From positions 62,001 to 126,000 of the forward strand of contig NC_089550.1 of assembly GCF_040115645.1 (NCBI RefSeq): a DNA stretch of 64,000 nucleotides. Direction: 5' to 3'. The notes under the pieces are model-generated. The model was not told where the DNA came from. It did not search any database and was given only the letters and a program-made list of their open reading frames with translations. Position numbers and translations under genes: made by a program. Origin of the DNA: Euwallacea fornicatus (taxonomy: Eukaryota > Arthropoda > Insecta > Coleoptera > Curculionidae). Shown here one piece after another: positions 14,540 to 29,170 of the stretch. The first letter of the stretch is position 1; every line of letters begins with the position of its first letter.

Positions 14540-14870
14540 CAATCCTGAGAGAATATTTCCGACCCGTTCGTCAGTGCTGATTACACCAATTTATCTCAAG
14601 ACTATAAAACAGCCAATGTGTTTTACACGCGCATTTGCGACCTGTCAACGATACACTCAGAGTGCGACCATTACGGTTTCATTACCATTAACCATATCCC
14701 TCCGGCTTAAACTGTTATGGAATTAGAATGCACATTATTTAGCCATCTTCCTGACGTACCCATTAGGTACCATTGTTGTTCCATCTCTCGAATTAGATAC
14801 AGTCCATGCATTATGCGCGTAGGTAATGTATGATGATACTCTTGGCTAAACAAGCCGCGGTATTGAGGAA
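14540..14870. promoter_or_regulatory. Moderately GC-rich block, candidate conserved element
   Basis: Locally elevated GC and CpG (ACACGCGCATTTGCGACC near 14,625, AAGCCGCGGTATTG near 14,851) with several ATTA/TAAT cores and an AGCCATC at about 14,741. It stands out from its flanks and has no open frame of note. Conservation could not be tested here. Confidence 0.25.
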
Positions 14871-17130
14871 CAAAGTTAATGGCTTAGGGAATTATTGCTC
14901 TATGGCAATTTACTTATTGATGATGCTCATTATTTTTGACTTTGTACGTAAAGACTATGAAATAAAATAAAATTATAAGTGCAACTATAAAATAATGTTA
15001 TTTGGGCTATTAAACGTTGAATTTACCTCTTTAGCTAGATAATTAACTTTCAACTTTGTTGTGATCAATAAAAGGTAGTTATTATTTCGATTTTGCTCTA
15101 AGATTTTATCTAGGGTTTCGTCTAAAAGATGATACAAGAAGAAAAACGTAGCAACTATTTACGTAATTTTTCAAGAAATTACGTGAATAAATGAGTATAC
15201 ACGGCTATTTCCACGAGAAAACTTTCCAAGAATTGACCCATAAAGATGAAATTAATCTTTCTCTTCATTCTTTAATCTGAGAATTCTGTTGAATATCTCT
15301 CTCACCAATTAACAATGGCACTTAATAGTTTTTACTAACTATTGGTACAATGTGAATTCGTTGTCTAACCCGACCCTGTTGCCACAGTGATCACTAAATG
15401 TTACACTTCATCATCTTCTCCGGAAACTATATGATAACGCAATATTCGAAAGCCAGATAGAGGAGTATGTTTGCCCCCATTTGCTCATCAATATATCCCT
15501 AATATGAAGATCGTGCTCTATCGGCATTGGAGCTCACACTCTCGTGACAAAGAGATGTTTAAAATGAGAGTTTTAATTAAATTAATCATAATAATATGTC
15601 TACATGTGCAACAATAGTGGGCACATTATAAGTATGAGTTATTCTTTCAAGAAATTTAAACTTCATATTACTTAGGTCGATCGATAAAATTCTCCTAGGA
15701 AGAATGTTTTCCATAGTCTCATAAATTAGTTTCTGCATCGATAACACTAAATTCCATCATGAGGTAAATTTGATATGATCGCAATTGAAGTAATCGTTTT
15801 GATCAATACTCAATTGAGAAAGATATAAGCATATACTACAATGACATGCATGTCAGCTTCCTCAAGCTTGGAGGCTGTATTATTAATACATACTACACAT
15901 AGAGGACGTGGATAATGGGAAAGGAGATTATATGTTTTTAATCTCACATAACTAATGAAGCATGATGCACTGAATCGAATATCAAAAAAGAATATTATTA
16001 AGAAGAATCATGATTTTCCAACAATCTCCCGCGGGTTTCAAGAAAGTGGTCCTATTTGACCAAAGACATGGATAAAGAATGTACAGAAATCGTTGACAAT
16101 GAGTAACAATTTCAAGGAAACCTAACAAAGAAACCTGAATTTCAAATTGAACAATGAAAAATAACAACAAAGTCATGTAAAATGCAGATACAATTCTCAT
16201 CATTAGTTTTAGCTATCAGGACATGTTTAGTGCTCTCTGGATCTGGATGATAGAACGAAATAAAACCGAACAAGATTCTTAGTAATGTAGGTTCCAAATT
16301 TGTTATTGAGAGGTATGAAATAGATACAACAGAACATTCTTAAATAGAGCGAAGGGCTAATTATGAGAATTTTTTCTCTTCTAGTACAGTTATGCTTGTA
16401 ATACCAGTATAGAGTTAAAGTAACAAAAATAGAAGAACTTGCACTCTTGAGCTGAAACTATCCCAATTTGAACATTCTTTCCAATTTCTAAAATTGAAGG
16501 CCTCCTCAGCAAATAAGCCCAGACAATGAAATGTAGATTCACTCATGACTTCTCGTAAGCATGTTGTCTGGAACGACGCAAGTTATTTCGAATAGCTGGT
16601 AACTATTTCATTGATTTTTCTCCATTTCATTAGTCTCTTCGAACTCGTTGTAAACCTTATCAATGAAGACTCATGAATTAGATAACCCTGATGTTAAGTC
16701 TTCAGTCAGCTATAGTCTCTCAATATAAGCAGTATAGTCGTTCAACGTCTCATGCACTGAAATCTATTTCAGAATAATCTTCTGTGGCTCCCAGCTATTC
16801 ACTTGCGGACTGCCTGGAGGAATTTCAATCAGGTTTTTGTTTTCTGCTAATTATTATTAAATTTATCAAGCCATTGATTACAGAGTGATTGTAGATGTGT
16901 CAGTGAATAGATATCTCATTTATTACTGGCCCCAGAAAAATTTTAAAATGGAAAAATATCAAGTGTCTTTGATGCGGATCCTTAATCCTGTATTAGAACA
17001 AATAAGAGATATCAAGACCATCGAAGCACAAAAAAGTTTATATAAATTGTTGCTATATTTATTAGGGATTCTCTTTGTAGTTTATTTTGCTGTACTATAT
17101 CTAATCGTTTTCCTGAGTGTGATAATTATC

Positions 17131-17148
17131 TACATACATACATACATA
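17131..17148. repeat. (TACA)n microsatellite
   Basis: Four to five tandem TACA units. Simple sequence only. Confidence 0.75.
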
Positions 17149-18459
17149 TTTCATTAAAGTAATACGTTCTAACATTGTATATTTTAAATACATTCAATCT
17201 AAACAATTGCTGTCATGAAAAAGATGTTCTTAAAACTCATGAACACGATTAGAGATCACATAACGTGTCAGCTCTTCTAAATATAAAATGAGTGTGACGA
17301 AAATTTAGAAGGAAAAAAATTAACATCATTGGCGATTTGGATATTTGGGAGGGTAAAGAATAAAGTCAAGAATTTCCAGAATCACTTGGTATAAAAATAT
17401 GAGCAATGGAATCTTACGGGTAGCCAGAGAGCTACCGGTGCTAAAAGACCTGGAAAAACTATGAAATATAGAAAGACGCTGTCCATTACTATGGAGAGCC
17501 GTTGACAATCTGTTTTTATATCTGTTGAATGTAATAAAAAACTAAGTAAATCATAATTCTGTATATTACCTAGATGCACAGAGCAAGCATATTGTCTCTA
17601 TTCAAGAATCATAAGTATCTCAGCTATTTCTACAAGCTTCAATTATTCGGACGCGAAAGTAGAGGAAATATTCGCATTAATATGGGCAACATAATTCAAG
17701 ATGTCTTCTTAATTATACCGTGTGCTGCATAATTGTGCCATAATTGCAGCGTAAATATGGGAAAAACTTAGAAATTTTATATTGGCCATTAAAGAGATGC
17801 CTTTATTGGTCGAGTAATTCTGCTTAACTATGCGAACAGGTCGACGTATATTGCAGGAATTCGCGCCGATATTACTCTGTTTGGACGGTAATGATGTTTT
17901 ATGTGCGCAAATTGGTCTAATTGAGGCTGTTTTATTGAAATCTCGGTGATGAAGATTGTGTAAATATGGTGTTTGAGTAACAAATTGCATTTGTTGCAAC
18001 TGTTTTGAAGAAACCATTAAGGCAAAATGGAAATCTTCACTAACCTTTTAAATTTATGAGGCGATTTTTTTTTAATGTTGCTAATGTAGATAAATAAGGA
18101 AATAATGGTGTTGCAATGAAGCTGTGTAAATTGTAGTGATGTACTAGACGGCGCTTCTTTATATAAATTGTTTTGTATATTGCCATGGACATGGGCGTTG
18201 ATTTAACATTTGCCATCAGCTCCATAAATCTTTAGATCCTCGTACATTTAAGCTTAATTACGTAATTATAAACCGTCAACTTTGTCAACAAAAAATCATC
18301 TATCAGTCCAAATAAGAGTACATGCGTACAGATAAGAGACAACATTCCATCGATGGTTAGTTACTGCGAACCAAATTTAGCCCGCAGCCCTAAAAAAACT
18401 GAACATACAAACCACGCACTCGTAAAAGGAATTTAAGATAATTAGCTGTCTGTCCAAAT

Positions 18460-18640
18460 CCGGTCCTGCCTTCTCATTTCATCTCGGGATCATCATCATC
18501 AGCATCGCGTATCGATAGAGCGGCGGTTCGGTAATCGGCTCGCGCTGAGAAGACCACACACGTTGTGGGCCCCTCTTGCTCTTTGATCACCTTGGTGGGC
18601 ACGCGTTTGAGGTGTGATCGGTAGATGGCGCTAGATGAAT
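18460..18640. promoter_or_regulatory. GC-rich island with TCF, T-box, Runx and CTCF-like motifs
   Basis: A compact GC-rich stretch in AT-rich DNA. It carries a TCF/Pangolin core CTTTGATC (18,581-18,588), a T-box half-site AGGTGTGA (18,610-18,617), a CTCF-core-like TAGATGGCGC (18,622-18,631), and inverted Runx-like sites in ACCACACACGTTGTGGG (18,553-18,569). Wingless signalling through TCF maintains engrailed expression in flies, so a TCF site upstream of this gene fits the known circuitry. The 14-mer GACCACACACGTTG recurs at 46,996-47,009. Regulatory function is inferred from motifs. Confidence 0.35.
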
Positions 18641-21600
18641 TGAATTTGTATGAGACATCTAAATCTGTATGTTCGACCGGCGAATGCTATGTCATGGATT
18701 TCTGTTTCATTTTAATTATAATTTTTCTTATACGTAGAAGTAATTTTTCGGAGATGCTATTAATAATGAGGTAATTATATGAAATAAGCACATGATGTTC
18801 ATTAATTTTTCATAAATAATAAAATTTGTATTGTAACATTGCGCAATTCAATTGTTTGATAATAATGTAAATTGATTCACTTACAATGTCATAATATTAG
18901 CTTGTAAACATATTCGCTTTTTCAGGAAGAAATAAAGCTTGCAAATATCAATTATTTGTATTGAGAATGATAGCTCACGAGGGGTGATCTTATCTGAATA
19001 AGTAATTGTTGGATTTATGAAATACAAGAGATCGTTGATTTATTAAGGAGTATTGATGGGATGTTGAACTTTCAAATAAGGTAACAACTTTTCGACACGT
19101 GCGCAGAACATAATAGACATATTATATCACTCAAACTTATCGTCACACCAAAAACCTGATGACAACTGCCTTTAAATCTGAAAAACAATTACTGTCTATA
19201 TTCAATGGATTTTGTTATATTTGGATATTTCAGTCTATTTGTAACACATCAACAAAAAAAGGGAAATGGATAGAATAAAAATGACAATGTTATAAGTTAA
19301 CGAGATACACTTAATTAGTGGATAAAGAATATTAAGAAAATATTTAAAAATTTGGAGCCAGATGGTCGAATCTAGATTGAAGACCACTTTCCACAAATGA
19401 CGTCTAAATGACCTACGAAACCAAGTTTGCTCTCTGCAGTGGCACCGAACAAATCCCATTTTCATGTAATGCCCGGGAAATATGGAATTTCGCAATATAC
19501 TCAAAAACCACTTGATGTAATTTGGTACAGTTAGAAGATAAACATATAGGAAAATTTCAGCTGTATGCAACGATTTTCTTCTAATAATTAAGATTAAAAA
19601 ATATTTTATAAAGATTTTAATTGAGGTCGTTGTGTTTATAATGTATTATTTTACTTCGGGCCAGAATTTAGTCAAATCCGGTGGTTTCCTTCATTCTAGC
19701 TGCCCATTTTTTCTCTCGATTCGATTGCTTAAATCACAATCAGAAAGAATGTTCTTAAAGTTAGTAGTTTTATGAAAGTATTTTAATGAAAAGGCAAAAT
19801 AGGTTTTGGCATAAAAAAACATCATCAGGCCGAAAATGAAATTATTCACAATTGCACATTACGGTAAATCACTTAGAACTACAATTTCAACCAATTTCAA
19901 AGGCCTGCTAAGAATTCTTTTAAAATAACTCTTCAAATCCTTTATACGAACTTTTTTAATGCTTCTGATGATGTTTATATTTCAAATAATAACCTAGTGC
20001 GCCACTAATTTTTGTTGAGTTTAATGTTCGATTTTGCTTAACATTCACATGACTTAACAGAACCAACACTGCAAAAGCAGAACTAAATTGTTATATAATT
20101 TCAGAGGTTCGCAAGAAATTTATTCAAAGGAAATGTTTCGCAAAATTCTTATTTGAATTTTCTTAGTAAAATTTGGTGTTAATAGTTTTACATTACAAGG
20201 TCAACAGAATTCGAAAATCTTTTAGGGACCCGGATCTTTAATATAGCCCATCCTACGATCGATTTATTCGAAATATACTTCTGCCCAACTTATGTGAATG
20301 TGAATCTTGGTTCTCATTCTATTAATCTTAGAAACATGCATTATTATTTGCATCATCGGTCAGTGCCCCGGCAGATATTTCCTTGTCTTTAATTATCATT
20401 CATAATTTTCTAACAAGTGTTCGCCTCATTAAATAATTAATTGTAAACCCACCTCAATCATTTCCTTGACCCCCATTTCCGTTAATAAATAGAAAATATT
20501 TGTAATCAAAAATGTTTGAAAGTAGTGTATGAATAGTTCAATTTTCTCTGCAAGAGTTAGGTCCGAAATTTTATCATAGTTCTTCATCATGCACCATAAT
20601 AACATCTCTAGTATTTTTGCCAGGGATGTTTAAATCATGTTTTATTGGAAAAGAAGGTAATATGTAAAATTAGGAAATGAATTTGAGAACATTTGCTTGA
20701 ATAACCCTCGATATATTTATTTACTTCTATATGCACCTCTTTACACTATTTCTTAGGCAGGCATGTCACGCATCAAAGTACATTACATTTTTAGAAAAAA
20801 CTTAACCATTTTTATAAAACTGCAGGCCGAGTATAAAAATTCATTTACGCATTAACTACCATGAAATTATCTTATCCTACTGCATGCATTTTCTGAATGA
20901 TTGATAGTTCACTTAATGACGAAGCAGCCTCGATCCTATCTGTCAAAACACGCTCTTGAAACAAGGATTAACATGCTATAAATTGAATGAAAAAACACCA
21001 CAAAATCAAGTGAATAATCCAATTTACTATGCGCCAATTCGCACCAATCGCACGATAAATCTAATTCCTAAACGCCAGAACTACCTTGCTTTAACCTGTA
21101 CCATACAGGGTCATGAAACGTTTCGGTCATTCACAATGACAAGAAAAAAGTTACCGAGACCACTGCGGGGGAGTCACCTTCGATGACAATACGTACAAGC
21201 AACTGAATATCGCACCTAGAGGCCACCTAAGTCGACAAAGGAAGAAGATTTATTAACGGAAGAATAAATTTTGAAGAGGCTTTGCCAATGTATTTTGACT
21301 TTTAGGGATAAATAAATCAATACGATCGGCGAATCTTTGAGAACATACGGGTTTGAAGAAACTTCATCTGAGCGAAAGAATGAATCTATGAGAAAAATTG
21401 CTACCTTCATAAAATAGTAAATTGCGTTGTGGTAAAATTTCAATTATTGTGCAAATAGCGACTGGTAATGCGACAGAATACAAACATTTTTGCCCATTTA
21501 AAGAGGAATGACAAATCGTCGTGGTAAGGTCGCGGCTGGTTCTTCGTGTGTGGTAAATTGAACGTGGTCCCGAAGCAACACCATTAGCATCGAAGATGCT

Positions 21601-24600
21601 TATCTCGCCGCTGCACAAGGATAAATTCACTCTTTAGTATATCTTATAGTTATGTAGATATGAGGCCTTTTATGTGGCACCTAATGGGCGGATTATTTGC
21701 TTGGCTATTTAAACTTCTCAGTAGGATCCTGAATATCTGCAATGAATTACGCCACGTTCTCGTTACATGTGATTGCCTCTCCCATCAGGCCTGAGAACTG
21801 CATATACTGCATATATTGCATACTATCCTTGCATACTATACCACATGATTTTTTTTTCAATTAGTCTCTGTATTATGGTTGCTGCTGGAGCGGATCCCTA
21901 AATTGATGTTCGATTTTTCGCCCGACCCGATCACTCGTGCGCAATTTTATTTACAACTGATGTAGAAAATTGAATTTCTCACCCTCAAGGTGTCAGATTT
22001 CGCCCTCTCCTCCACCCCTTGGCCTATCCAGGGGCTGCCCGATCAATCGATATAAGGTTGTACGGATTCTTGATTATTTCCAAAGTAAGTGGGGCTTAAA
22101 TATTATTAACGTTGAGGGAGAAGCTCGCCAGTGGCGTAGAAACAAAGTGAAAAAATACAATTAAAAATAGTTCCCTGCAGGCTGTGAAGATCATCAGACG
22201 GCAAAAAGTGTACAATGTGAGCTGAAATTGTATTCATGTAGGCTAAACGTTGCATATATTTCTATATTGATTGCAAAAGTGATTTGGTTTTGGGGCTGTT
22301 TCCTTGGTTAAAAATTTCTACGCCTCTGATGCTTTCACCCTAATAATACAAGGAGTGGTGAACGACAAAAACTCTATCGGGATAAAATAACCGATGTGCG
22401 AAGTGGGAATCCACTTAATAGAATTGATGGAGCTAATTTTGTTGTATCGGGCTGAGAGGCCATTATATACGTAGTTTTTTCTTTGGAAATTAACTAAGAG
22501 GATTTTTCAAAATTGCAATTGTTTGATAACAAACTTTTTCCCTCTGACTTAGCAGACAATGTTAAACACTTTTATCACTTCTTTCTCTTATCGAAAATGA
22601 AAGAGTAAAATAACAAAAGGATAAAACATGAAGGAAAAACTCTATGAAAAATGTATTTTCTAACAATTTTTGATGTAAGGAGTATTATTTATTTTGTTTA
22701 TTGGATTTTACTGAATTCAGTGAGGGGGGCATAATTATAATTATCGTTACTACGAAATTTTCGATAGTAATTGATACAATAATTAGGTCCATATATGTTG
22801 ATTAAAAAGGCTCCAAGTGTGAGTATTTTTAGTGTACTTGAAAAAAACGAATGGTCCATTACTTAGCCTTTTTCTCAATGAAGACTGTGAAAATGCACTA
22901 TTTCATAGGAAGAGTTGGAGGCTTTACAAAGAAAAAAAAGGTGGTTTAAACCATTAAAGTCTGTAGTAATATCAATATATTTGAGGATGGGTGGCATTTA
23001 AATATGCTAACTACTAAATATCATAACTTCTATATCCAACGACTTCGTACTTCAGAAAAGCCATCAGATTAACATCTTCTTTACTAAAACCAAAAATTTC
23101 CGAAGGTGAACAAAATTTTCTTGTTTCTCCTTGATTTCAACATCATATCCATTATATACCTAAATCGTAAAATTAATGGAGTTTTAATAATCGATAATCT
23201 ACTAAGTACTTATTTCTTTTTGAAACCTCTGAGGAAGGCTATCTAATCTACCATCCCTAACCAATGAGCTTACGAGAGGCTACGGCGAGATATTTGGAGG
23301 TATTTCCAACTGGTATCTCTAAACATATCTGGAAGCGGATCCATTCTCTGTAATCGACTATTATCATTGTGTGTCAACATTTAGGGATGATGATTACCAG
23401 AAAGTAGTCTGATATCTGGATGTTTTTAATGAATATCAAACTGAGCTGATGCTAATAAACGTTATTAGTAACTCATATTTAACTTTTGTCTCACTTCATC
23501 CCTGATTCTCTCGAAAGATTGATCTCCGTGTGAGAAAAGTTACGACCCAAAACTGGAATCCTATATGAAAATTGTAATATGAGCTGTTTTTTGCTGAATA
23601 AACTTTTTTTTAATGAGTGCGATAGTATCTTTACCATAGTCAATACTGAAAGGTAAACTCACCCACACTTTGCTGTATGCGAATAGAAAATTCGGAGAGA
23701 ATGTTTCGTGATGTGGGCGAACAAAATATAACATATTATATTATAAAAAAAAAGAAAACATGTAAACATTTCTTGTTTTAAATATATTTTTAGGATCCTA
23801 TTATAAAGACATAATTATTTTAAAACTTGAAACGAAAAAATTCATATAGAATCCATGTAACTCATGGCTTTTGAGCCCTTTGAAGAACTATATGCGACTA
23901 TTTTTTATTATTCTGAAAAATTAGTTAAAAAACGTAAACAAAAAAAAAGACTACTTTAATAATGGTTAGCATAAGTATTATTTTTGTACAAGATTTTATT
24001 TCATAAAATAATAAATTTGTGCTGTTATGTACGTTTCTTCCATTTTGGCAAAAATTTTCCTAAGTATCTGCCAGTGTACCCGCGGGTTACGCAAATCAAG
24101 TAGATTTTTACGTCTCGAAGTAACATATGTAAACCAAAATATCAAAGTTCACATGCAGATAAAGATAACCCGAATAACTTTCCGAAAAGAAATTAAATAA
24201 ATACTGTTTTTAAGCATTTTCCTTGTTTCACTAAAATGTAACAAATAATTAAACTTAAAAGGTATATAAATTATATGAAATGGTAAAATCTTATCTGCTC
24301 CACCTCGATTATGCGTAGTGATCACCAACAAAGGATTTGAACTTTTCACTATTTTATGACGTTAAAATGAAAAGTGTCTACTATTTTCCGGACTTTTACT
24401 ACTAACGAACAGCAAAAAATGTAATCATTAACATATTCGCCAATAGATATGCGGCAAAAACTGAAACTCATCGGATATTGATATTTAAGCTCAATGAAGT
24501 TACGGTAAATTGCAAGGATATCGGCCAATTAGTGACTTTCATAATTAAACCCTGTTGGTGTGGTTGCCGCTGCTACTATAATTGTTACTGGCATTAATAT

Positions 24601-25166
24601 AAGAATATTACAAATTATCATGGTACTAGAACATGATCTCCTCATTATTAATATATTATTTTTATATATACTTCCTTCGTGCAATACATGTTTAAACATG
24701 TGCTCCTCGTTCGCTGGGACGGTGGTTATAAGTCCAAGGTGAGGGTAAATATTAATTTAAAAAATATTTTTTTCTTTACGAATCTAATACATTCTCAAAA
24801 GGGACATAATACCAAAAATATCGTAAATTTTTAGTGGTTTTAATTTAAATATGTATACAACTGCGCCCATGGAAAATTTACTAAAAGTGCAAACCATAAA
24901 ATCACAAAAACATTATTTAAAGTTGTCTATCAAGACGTCATTGAGAGCGTTCCACAAATTAAACTTTCCGAGAACTAAAAAAATCGTTCTCTAAACTGAA
25001 AATACATCGAAAATCATGTTGGCACCATTTTGTCACCTGTAAATTGATTTTTAACGCGCCTCTATTTGTTTGGACCAACTTGACGTGTTTATGAATGCAG
25101 CGTTGTGTGTAAAACCGCAAACTGTCAGACACAATGGAAATAACGGTATTAAGGGCTTAAAAGGGT

Positions 25167-25275
25167 CTGGGTTCTTTTAAATCGTCCCTGTTTCAGATCG
25201 TTTACGTTTAAAAACAAAGGTAGCCTTCAAGGTGAGAAGGCAAAATTACCAGACATTTAAGTGAAAAGAACCCAG
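25167..25275. repeat. 12-bp perfect inverted repeat, 85-bp loop
   Basis: CTGGGTTCTTTT at 25,167-25,178 is matched by its reverse complement at 25,264-25,275. The enclosed 85 bp has no long frame. It could be a short hairpin or a small transposon relic; a chance match is not excluded. Confidence 0.3.
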
Positions 25276-27179
25276 TAGGAGGGAAATCACTGAAGGAAAG
25301 AGGTCGGAGATTTATTATGTCTTATGTCGTATAAGATTGAAGAAGTGTTCTACATTTCTAGGATTAAAATATGGTTTCATAAAATATATAAATAATAAAA
25401 CTTGTAGACATTAACTCATTTTCTTTTACAACTGTTCCTAACAGGTTAAGCAATATATACTTTGCAAATAAACCGCCTGTGCTTACTGTCCAAAAACTAA
25501 ATAACTGGGAATTTCAGTTAAAACAGCTAACTCAATTAGACTATTCTTCTGGAAATAAAGCGACATTTCTATCTGTTCCTATTCGTCAACTACTGCGAGT
25601 CAAATCAGGTCTAAATAAAAACCATTGGGTCTCAACTTGGGCTATTTACCTTAAACACAATGCTAGAATATAGGAACTCTACTAAATTGAACGTAAATCC
25701 ACTGAAACTAAGCCGTTTTAAGAACTTTTCAAACAGCTTTGAGTATTGTTTGTGTCAGGTTGTGGTTTCGGATACAAGAGCATATAAGAAACATGTCAAC
25801 GCTTTGTCTAAAAATAGTGAGTTGCGTTAAAAATCAATTAGAAAGGGGCAGAGTATGGGAACGTTTCTTCAAATTTGCTCGATTCTCTTTTTGGTTTGAA
25901 TTATAAGAAGTTACTTTCTTGGACCATCACAATCAATTCAATTGATCATAATTTTGATCTGTTCACATTATCGAGAAATCGGTTTAAAATGTTGCATTTC
26001 AACTCACAATCTTTTTTATAGAAAATTATAACATTTTTGTAAAATGGGTTCATATCAGTCTTGGTACAGTTGTATAATACATAACTTATATTATGAAAGC
26101 CAGAGTTTGATTGAACAAATAATTAAAAGCTGATATTTCAAATTTCTTACCAAATTATACTACTTTTCGAAAAATCTCCGTATTCATTTTTTCTATGAAA
26201 CGCGTTTCGAGACACCACTTAAAAGCATAGTTTGTTATAAATAAAAAAATATTTAGAAAAACTTATTTTAATGCAGATAAAATTATAAAAAAATAAATCT
26301 TCCTTTATGATGAAACAGTTTTGGTATGAGATATTTTATGGTAGATTTCACAGTAAAAATAAATAGAAAACCTAATAATGAAAATAGTTTACAGGGTTTT
26401 TAGGCTTTTTTCCGAGCTATTTTATAGTAGAATTGTAACAGATTTATAAAAGTTTAAAAAAGCTTGAATAAAAAAATGACTTGTTGATGCAGACAAGAGA
26501 AAAACAGAAAGATCAAAAAAGGATAGAAGACTTTTGTTCGAGTTTGAGAGATTTTTTTCGATCAAGTTATTCTAGTAGCTTTTAAGCCTCCTCGAATCGC
26601 GTTGAAGATTTTGTGTGTTAGACATTATATTACATTTATCTTTTTGACAATTTTGTACGACCGTTGGTTGTTTTAAAATTTATCAAGGTTAGTACAATAG
26701 ATAGAAATACCCTTTCCATGGGTTTTGAAAATAATGCAAATCAAGGCGAATTGGAGACAAGATCAAAGATGTCTACTTAATATGATCGCTGTGGCGTAAA
26801 AAATATATAAAATATGTATCAATTTTGGTGTAAACTAAAACTCCGTGTTTAAATTTCACGCACTGATGCCGATTTTGGAGTCTTATGATCTGCTCTTGTG
26901 GGTAGCCTGATGGGAATATCCTGTAAAATTAGCTGGACTGCAATGAAAGTGTTAAATATGCTTGTTTCTTCAATAAATATCATACGAAATTCAGAAAAGA
27001 TAAAAGATCAGTTACACAGAATACGTCTGGGTAATGAAAATTTTAATATGAATATAAATGTTCTGAATGAAGTAAAAAGCATGAAGATCAATCTATATTA
27101 AATAAGACTGCTACGTACTAATTCTTACTAGGAATCATTTCCATTTCCAAACTTAAAAATTTACCTGAATGCAAGGCAG

Positions 27180-27560
27180 GCGATTTAACGTCGTCGATGT
27201 AAACGTAACCGTTTAACTCTTATCTCCTCATTCGATTTCTGTCTTCGTCTACCTCACACGTCGCAAGGCGTTGACGTCAATGCTCTGCTGTCCTCATTGG
27301 CCAAGCTCCGAGATGAGAGTAGGGGACATCTGTCGAGAATGAAGACGTGTTGTGTGTTTTGTACGGTGCGAAGGCGTGGCAACGCTGTAATTCAATATGA
27401 TAACATAAGTAGGTATCGTCCGCGTATCGCATAATGAGGGGGTTTAGAGCGACCCGCATAATGGTTTTATCAATCTGTGAGTCTAATTGACAGTTTTCTG
27501 ACTGTTTACAACTCCGCTATTGAATCGTTAATGGACGCGATTTAATCTCAACTGGACTGG
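27180..27560. promoter_or_regulatory. GC-elevated patch, candidate cis-regulatory element
   Basis: Higher GC and CpG density than the flanks (for example ACACGTCGCAAGGCGTTGACGTCA near 27,255, which contains a CRE-like TGACGTCA). Two direct copies of CGCATAATG lie 27 bp apart (27,428-27,436 and 27,455-27,463), followed by TTTTATCAATC and TAATTG homeodomain-type cores. A 60-codon minus-strand frame contains a YADD tetrapeptide, judged coincidental. Confidence 0.3.
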
Positions 27561-29170
27561 TAATTGAATATATCTGCATGGGCGGTACCTGGTATCGCTC
27601 TGGAACTTTTTTCAATCGGACGTTCACAACATACAAATACACATAACTATCGGGATTTATAATTAGACAGTGCAGCACTATTACAGTGTAGTACTATTAC
27701 TAATTATTGTAGGTTAATGGATGGTACTGGTGCTGAGATAACTTCCAGTGAATCAGATTGGTGTGTGGTATCCTTCAATACAGATTAGGAATTTTCGCCT
27801 GTTGCTTGCAAATAAGAGGTAGAAATTATTTGACAATTAAAAATTTTGAAATTTAAGTTGTTTAAAGGTGGTACCGATTCCAAAAACGAAAGGTATGCAA
27901 TTACTATTCAAAATTATGGATTAATATTACATTATTGACCTGTAATAATTATATTTAGTTACGTATACTTAATAAAATGTTGATCAAATTGTTCAATAAT
28001 AAACAAAAAATAATGGACAAGTACATCTTTAATACCAATTTATTACACTTAAAATATACTTATGATAATTTACGCTTATAAAAGCGATTAATTGTCTGTC
28101 TCCCTTTATTGGCACGTTAATTGAATTGTTAATACTGGCGAGATTTTATCTTCGCACGTCGGTAATTCAGAAAACCTATACTTATATTATTATATGGGTA
28201 GTACTCTAGTACCAGTTTTGTACAGATGCTATCAGTGCAAGCAGTACATCCGACACGGTACGCTGCAATTATTGAATTATAATATGATAAATAGGTTCAG
28301 GAAAGTATCCAGTAGCTTAGCTCGTGTTGTTGGGATATATGGATTTAAATTGTATCGGAATGATACTTATTTAAGCGACTAATCAGTTATTTTCTACTTG
28401 CTACTTGTTGTCTAATTTTTTCTTTGTTTTAAATAAAATGTTCAATCTTTGTCAAAAGTCTAACTGAACAATAACTTTAAATGTAATCAAAATATTTCTT
28501 TTCTCATTGTACTCTGTATATTCAGTGAGTCACTCTGTAAATATTTAGGAGTACTCTGACATTAGAAGAGTTTATTTTATAATGAATTTGGAAAATAGAA
28601 TTTTCCCGTGTGCGTGTGATACTTTTAGTTCATGCCACCACGGGACGTAGTGTGTAATTATCAATACTTTTCATATATATCGAATTGATTTGAATATAAT
28701 TTTGCAAAAAAATCCTTCGGTTAGAAAAGCTAGCCATATATAAAATAAAAATTAATCCTATGAAACAAGAAATTTTATTAAATCACCGTCTCAAATGAAT
28801 AGATAGGAATATCATTAATGTAATTTAATTTCCTGTTGTTTTTGGTATGCATATGTATATACCTTTAGTATTAATTTTTTTGGTTTATAGATTATTTTCT
28901 CGAACATTCAGGTAACAAAATGTTTTAAACTTGAATAACAGTATTTATTTTCTGCACTGCTGAATAGAGAGGCCTTCATATTTGAATAATGAATTATTCC
29001 TTATCAACTAAAAAAAATTATTTAGTGACACAATTAATAGTTTCCAGCAGAACTCATATTTCCCAGAATGAAATATCCCAAACAGTTCATTCCTATTTGC
29101 TAATTAAAAAGTATTCAAAATTTAAAAATGTTTATAGAAACCTCTTGATTTATGGTAAAAACATAGTGAA

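Larger units (their letters stand above)
11296..18459. other. Non-coding interval, no gene recognised
   Basis: No supported gene. It contains a repeat-like block (12.06-12.66 kb), two motif-dense GC islands (13.3 and 14.5 kb, listed separately) and a short CATA microsatellite. A 90-codon frame at 16,885-17,157 ends in a hydrophobic run resembling a membrane segment, but the composition is what AT-rich random frames give and nothing supports translation. Confidence 0.55.

Noticed and set aside
16885..17157. 90-codon frame with a hydrophobic C-terminal stretch, possible small membrane protein
   Set aside because: Ile/Leu/Tyr-rich runs are typical of AT-rich random frames; no promoter, splice or family evidence.
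24686..24701. Perfect 16-bp palindrome ACATGTTTAAACATGT
   Set aside because: A few palindromes of this length are expected by chance in 64 kb of AT-rich DNA, and nothing around it suggests a site.
27277..27459. Minus-strand frame with RYADDT, resembling a reverse transcriptase active site
   Set aside because: No other reverse transcriptase motif in the frame or nearby; a YADD tetrapeptide is expected about once by chance in six frames of 64 kb.
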